Source: Lachnospiraceae bacterium
GTDB taxonomy: Bacteria > Bacillota > Clostridia > Lachnospirales > Lachnospiraceae
Direction: 5' to 3'
Length of the DNA stretch: 64,000 nucleotides
Assembly: GCA_014799465.1 (NCBI GenBank)
Contig: JAAVHZ010000052.1
Location: 1-64,000 of the forward strand
The position numbers were made by a program, and so were the translations under genes. This document shows, one piece after another, positions 59,586 through 64,000 of this stretch (position 1 is its first letter; each line of letters opens with the position of its first letter). A model generated the notes under the pieces. It was not told where the DNA came from. It saw only the letters and a list, made by a program, of their open reading frames with translations, and did no database searches.

Positions 59586-59663
59586 GAAAACACTTAGCGA
59601 GGTTCTTTTGAGCTTAGTGTTTTCCTTTACACTTATTATACATTTTTTTGCAGATTTTTTCAA
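59586..59663 (-). promoter_or_regulatory. promoter and leader hairpin of the Ig-like gene
   Basis: -35 TTGAAA (59658-59663), N17, -10 TATAAT (59635-59640); hairpin GAAAACACTAAGC/GCTAAGTGTTTTC (59586-59624). Confidence 0.65.
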
Positions 59664-59708
59664 TAAATGTATAATGTTTAAATTAACCATGATATTTTAA
59701 TGGAACTA

Positions 59709-60233
59709 CTATGCTCCCTCATACTGTATTACTGAATCCACTCTGTAATCTTTTAATTTTTCTCTTCCATTAAGTCCTGTCAGTTCCATTAAAAAGCATA
59801 TACCTGCCACTTCACCACCCAGACCTTCCACCATTTTGACAATAGCTTCTATGGTTCCTCCTGTCGCTATAAGGTCATCTATTATAACAACTTTCTGTCC
59901 CGGTTTAATGGCATCTTTATGTATTTCTATAACAGCCGTACCATATTCAAGTTCATATTCCATTGATACGGTCTCACATGGAAGCTTTCCCTTTTTTCTT
60001 ACAGGAACAAATGATTTATTCAAATTATATGCTACAGGTACTCCAAAAATAAATCCCCTTGATTCCGGTCCTATTACCACATCAAAGTCCAAATCTTTAA
60101 TCTTGTCCTGAATTAAATCTATAGCAAGATGAAGTCCTTCTGCATCCTGAAGAACGGTAGTAACATCCCTGAATATAATTCCTTCCATCGGAAAATCTTT
60201 AATACTTCTTACATAATCTTCTATTTTTTTCAT
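59709..60233 (-). CDS. apt: adenine phosphoribosyltransferase
   Basis: MKKIEDYVRSIKDFPMEGIIFRDVTTVLQDAEGL ... VVIIDDLIATGGT. Confidence 0.97.
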   Translation of the reverse strand: MKKIEDYVRSIKDFPMEGIIFRDVTTVLQDAEGLHLAIDLIQDKIKDLDFDVVIGPESRGFIFGVPVAYNLNKSFVPVRKKGKLPCETVSMEYELEYGTAVIEIHKDAIKPGQKVVIIDDLIATGGTIEAIVKMVEGLGGEVAGICFLMELTGLNGREKLKDYRVDSVIQYEGA

Positions 60234-60276
60234 CTTTACCTCCAACATGTAAAAACTATTTCTCTTATCTATGTTA

Positions 60277-62040
60277 TCACAAATATCGTTTTATAACAAC
60301 TCTTAGATTAGTCTTTCCGTTAAATTCATTAATTTCAGGATAATATAATACAGATAAAGATATATTATTTTTTTCACCCTGAACTGCCTTTTCTACATCT
60401 TCGTTTGAAAACTTTTCTGACAAATCTTCTAAAAGCTTATCACTGTCCCCAAAATATATTCCCTCTATTTGAAAACCCATTTCACCAATAAGACCCATCT
60501 TCACAACATTCCTGTTTTTGCCAAATATGCTTATTCTTCCAACTTTTACATCTTTTTGTGCAAACACTGGTTTTTCATTACCTTTGCCAAATGGCTCTAA
60601 CATATTTAACTGTCTCACAAGTTTATCGGTTATATATGAAAACGGCATTGGCACATCTATCCATATCTTTCTGCACAAATCTTCTTCTGTAAGTGCAGCA
60701 TTCATATTTAATGTTTTCCGAAGTTCCTGAAGATTATTCGGCTCAATTGATATTCCTGCTGCCATTTCATGACCTCCGAATTTCTGAAAAAGATGCCTGC
60801 ACTTCACAAGTTCATCAAACATATTATATTCTTCTATGGAACGTCCTGAACCTTTAAGACCGTTTTCTGCATCTGTAAGTATAAATACAGGTTTATTATA
60901 TTTTTCCCTTATTCTGCCTGCTATTATTCCGGCTATACTTTCATGACATCCATCCAGCTTTACAACAAGAATGCTGTCATTTTTATATGTCTCGTCTTTC
61001 TCTATTATTGATACAGCTTTCTCGACTCCCTTTAAAGTCATATCCTTTCTCTCATCATTAAGTTTTTTCAGTTCTTCTGCCAGCAGGGCTGCCTCCTCTT
61101 TTGATTCGGTATGCAGCAGTCTGTATGACTTCATTGCTGTATCCAGTCTTCCTCCCGCATTCAGACAGGGACCGATTACAAATCCAATATGGTATGATGT
61201 TATTTTCCTGTCAGATAATCCGGTAATCTTTATAAGTTCTGAAAATCCTATACTTTTTGTTTCATTTAGCTGTTTCATTCCTTCAACTGCTAAAATCCTG
61301 TTTTCCCCTTTTAGATCAACCACATCACCAATCGTTGCAACAGCAGCATATTCCAGATACTTCTCCCATTCAGAAGAATCTAATCCCATTCTTTCATATA
61401 GTGCCCATATAAGTTTATATGCCACACCTCCTCCGCATAATTCTTTAAACGGATATTTATCATCCGGCTGTTTGGGATTAACTATGGCATCTGCCTTTGG
61501 CAGAAGATATTCTGTATGTCCGTTTTCTTCTGTAAACATTATCTCATGATGGTCTGTTACTACAACTTCCATGCCGAGACTTTTTGCATAATCTATCTGT
61601 TCTATTGCTGCTATCCCGTTATCGCAGGTAAGTATAAGCTCCACATTATCATCATAAGCTTTTTTAATAATTCTTTCATTTATCCCATATCCATCGCTGA
61701 TTCTGTCCGGTACTGCAAAATCTACGTTTACACCTATTCTTTCCAAACCGGAAGTCAGTATATGACCGGAACATACGCCATCTATATCATAATCACCTAT
61801 TACCCTGATTTTCTTATCTGATGATACGGCATCTAAAATAATACTTACGGCTTTTTCCATATCTTTCATGAGATTGGGGGAATATAGTTTAGACTTATCT
61901 GCATTAAGATACATTTCTATATTTTCATCTCCAACAATATCCCTGTTTCTTATTATCCTTGCAATAACAGGATCTATATTGAATTTATTTCCTATTCTTT
62001 CAAAATTCTCTTTTTTGCCATATATTTTCCACTTTTCCAT
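60277..62040 (-). CDS. recJ: single-stranded-DNA-specific exonuclease RecJ
   Basis: RVIGDYDIDGVCSGHIL, VVTDHHE, FVIGPCLNAGGRLDTA, FGGHEMAAGISIE. Confidence 0.95.
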   Translation of the reverse strand: MEKWKIYGKKENFERIGNKFNIDPVIARIIRNRDIVGDENIEMYLNADKSKLYSPNLMKDMEKAVSIILDAVSSDKKIRVIGDYDIDGVCSGHILTSGLERIGVNVDFAVPDRISDGYGINERIIKKAYDDNVELILTCDNGIAAIEQIDYAKSLGMEVVVTDHHEIMFTEENGHTEYLLPKADAIVNPKQPDDKYPFKELCGGGVAYKLIWALYERMGLDSSEWEKYLEYAAVATIGDVVDLKGENRILAVEGMKQLNETKSIGFSELIKITGLSDRKITSYHIGFVIGPCLNAGGRLDTAMKSYRLLHTESKEEAALLAEELKKLNDERKDMTLKGVEKAVSIIEKDETYKNDSILVVKLDGCHESIAGIIAGRIREKYNKPVFILTDAENGLKGSGRSIEEYNMFDELVKCRHLFQKFGGHEMAAGISIEPNNLQELRKTLNMNAALTEEDLCRKIWIDVPMPFSYITDKLVRQLNMLEPFGKGNEKPVFAQKDVKVGRISIFGKNRNVVKMGLIGEMGFQIEGIYFGDSDKLLEDLSEKFSNEDVEKAVQGEKNNISLSVLYYPEINEFNGKTNLRVVIKRYL

Positions 62041-62065
62041 TATCAGCCAGCCTTTCAAAGTAAAA

Positions 62066-62104
62066 AAGACAGAAGACTCCTTACAAGAACCTTCTGCCTC
62101 TATT
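62066..62104 (-). terminator. terminator after secDF
   Basis: Minus AGGCAGAAGG...CTTCTGTCTTTTTTAC. Confidence 0.6.
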
Positions 62105-62121
62105 TATTATGCTAATGCATA

Positions 62122-63990
62122 TTATTTAGTCTTTTTAGTCTCATATTTTTTCTTAGACATTACATACCATAAAGTTCCCGTTATAAATACTGAAGAATAT
62201 CCACCGCAGATAATACCTACCATAATAGGTAAAGCAAATTCACGGATAGATGTTACACCAAATATAAACAGAACAAATACCATTACAAATGTTGTAAATG
62301 ATGTGTATATACTTCTTGTTAATGTCTGTGTAATACTTCTGTTTACAATATCCTTAAGGTCTATTGAACGGCTGTTTTTAACAATAGCCAGATTTTCACG
62401 GATACGGTCAAATATTACTATCGTGGCATTAATTGAGTAACCTACGATTGTAAGTATACATGCTATAAATGTTGTACCAACCGTTGTTCTTGATATTGCA
62501 TAAAATCCTATAACTATAATAACATCATGTACAAGGGCAAGTACTGCACTTGATGCAAACTTGATATCCTTAAATCTGAACCAGATATATATAAGCATAC
62601 ATATTGTAGCAAGTATAACTGCCACTATGGCATTTGACCTCATTTCATCACTTACACTTGAACTGATATTAGTCTCTTCCATTTCCTCATCAGCATTAAA
62701 CTGACTTACAAGCACTTCTTTAAACTGACTTCTTACATCCGTGTCCATTACCTGTGTCTTTATTACATACTGTGTGGAATTAGTAACCTTTTGTCCCTGA
62801 ATATCATTATTTCCAATAACCTTTGCCAGTTCAGGCTTAATATTATCATTAAACTCATCTATTGAATATTCCTTATCAAAAGTTACTGTGGTGGATGTAC
62901 CACCCTTAAATTCAATACTGTAATTAAATGCACCCTTACCTGTAGCAGAACCTATAATCATAGCTGCAACACTTGCTACAATCGCAATTACCGAAATAGT
63001 AAACCAAACAACTTTCTTTCCAAGGAAATCAATAGTTTTTCTTTCTTTCTGTACACCATAAAATCCTACCTTTTTACAACCCATATTATACATGAGTGCC
63101 ATAAGGAGTCTTGATACTACAAGTGCCGTAAATACTGATAATACAATACCTATTGCAAGTGTCTGCGCAAATCCCTTAACTGTACCGGAACCTTTCCACA
63201 TAAGTACAAGTGATGCAATAATTGTTGTAACATTTCCGTCAATTATCGCCGAAGTTGCCTTTCCGAAACCTGTCCTTATGGATGTGTCTACATTTCTTCC
63301 CTCTGCAAGTTCTTCCTTAATTCTGGCATATATAATAACATTGGCATCCACTGCCATACCGATTGATAAAATAATACCTGCAATACCCGGAAGTGTAAGC
63401 GTAAGGTCAAATCCGTTTAATACAAGAAGTTCAAATACCGTATAGATTGCCAGTGCAATACTTGCAACCAGTCCTGGAAGACGGTATACGATAATCATAA
63501 ACAGCATAACTACAATAAGTCCGATTAATGCAGCCTTAAGGCTTGTACTGATAGCATCATTTCCAAGTTTCGCACCTACTACCTGCGAGCTTACTTCCTT
63601 CAACTGAAGTGAAAGTGAACCGATTCTTATGGTAGAAGCCAGTTTTTCAGCTTCTTCATATGAGCCCATATTGTTTATGACTGCTGAACCTGTTGTAATA
63701 GCTGATTCTACTGTCGGTGAACTGATAATCTGTTCATCATATATAATTGATATTGATTTTCCAAGATTTTCTGTAGTTGCCTCTGCAAATTTCTGCTTTC
63801 CTGAATCATTAAGCTTTAACTCAACCTGATAATCCGTTGCACCTGTCTTACTGTCACTTCCTGAAATAGGCTGTGCTTTTTCAACATCATTTCCGTCAAT
63901 CCATACTTTGTATACTGTACCGTCTTTTGCAGTATAAGCTTTATATGTGTCGTCACCCGTATAACCGCTTTCTGCCTCAGTAACAAACAT
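62122..63990 (-). CDS. secDF: fused protein translocase subunits SecD/SecF (5' end beyond window edge or upstream start)
   Basis: PGIAGIILSIGMAVDANVIIYARIKEEL (SecD) and SYSINATIVIFDRIRENL (SecF); ORF open to the window edge. Confidence 0.9.
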   Translation of the reverse strand: MFVTEAESGYTGDDTYKAYTAKDGTVYKVWIDGNDVEKAQPISGSDSKTGATDYQVELKLNDSGKQKFAEATTENLGKSISIIYDEQIISSPTVESAITTGSAVINNMGSYEEAEKLASTIRIGSLSLQLKEVSSQVVGAKLGNDAISTSLKAALIGLIVVMLFMIIVYRLPGLVASIALAIYTVFELLVLNGFDLTLTLPGIAGIILSIGMAVDANVIIYARIKEELAEGRNVDTSIRTGFGKATSAIIDGNVTTIIASLVLMWKGSGTVKGFAQTLAIGIVLSVFTALVVSRLLMALMYNMGCKKVGFYGVQKERKTIDFLGKKVVWFTISVIAIVASVAAMIIGSATGKGAFNYSIEFKGGTSTTVTFDKEYSIDEFNDNIKPELAKVIGNNDIQGQKVTNSTQYVIKTQVMDTDVRSQFKEVLVSQFNADEEMEETNISSSVSDEMRSNAIVAVILATICMLIYIWFRFKDIKFASSAVLALVHDVIIVIGFYAISRTTVGTTFIACILTIVGYSINATIVIFDRIRENLAIVKNSRSIDLKDIVNRSITQTLTRSIYTSFTTFVMVFVLFIFGVTSIREFALPIMVGIICGGYSSVFITGTLWYVMSKKKYETKKTK

Positions 63991-64000
63991 AATTGAACCA

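Noticed and set aside
60971-61549. 192-aa plus-strand ORF opposite recJ
   Set aside because: Antisense shadow ORF.

Overview
AT-rich Firmicutes chromosomal window, probably Lachnospiraceae-like (inferred from gene content, not tested). Most genes lie on the minus strand. Recognisable housekeeping genes include infC-rpmI-rplT, an ATP-type PEP carboxykinase, glmS, topB, rlmD, rlmH, nfnAB, apt, recJ and a secDF gene that runs off the right edge. Around them are Trk K+ uptake, two two-component systems, an ABC exporter, a VTC polyphosphate polymerase/DUF4956 pair, an orphan CheY/CheX-like pair, two MATE transporters and a 16-repeat Ig-like surface protein. No CRISPR array, rRNA, tRNA, prophage or transposase was found. 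The observations most worth following up are: (1) an AlbA_2/Schlafen-type regulator whose in-frame 12-bp repeat (coding NVGLNVGLNVGLN) recurs exactly in its own promoter; (2) a LacI/MATE tandem-duplication cluster with three copies of one operator-promoter module (GTTATGCGnTTAAC-N3-TTGnnn-N17-TAnTAT), one of them placed to drive a short terminator-ended RNA; (3) a membrane FMN-binding (flavinylation-type) gene next to an EFR1-type flavodoxin/ferredoxin, broken by two homopolymer frameshifts (G7 and T5); (4) an alanine/Na+ symporter with an inserted beta-rich domain; (5) a dispersed inverted-repeat element that supplies a gene's C-terminus. All calls come from reading the sequence and supplied translations. 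No database search was run.
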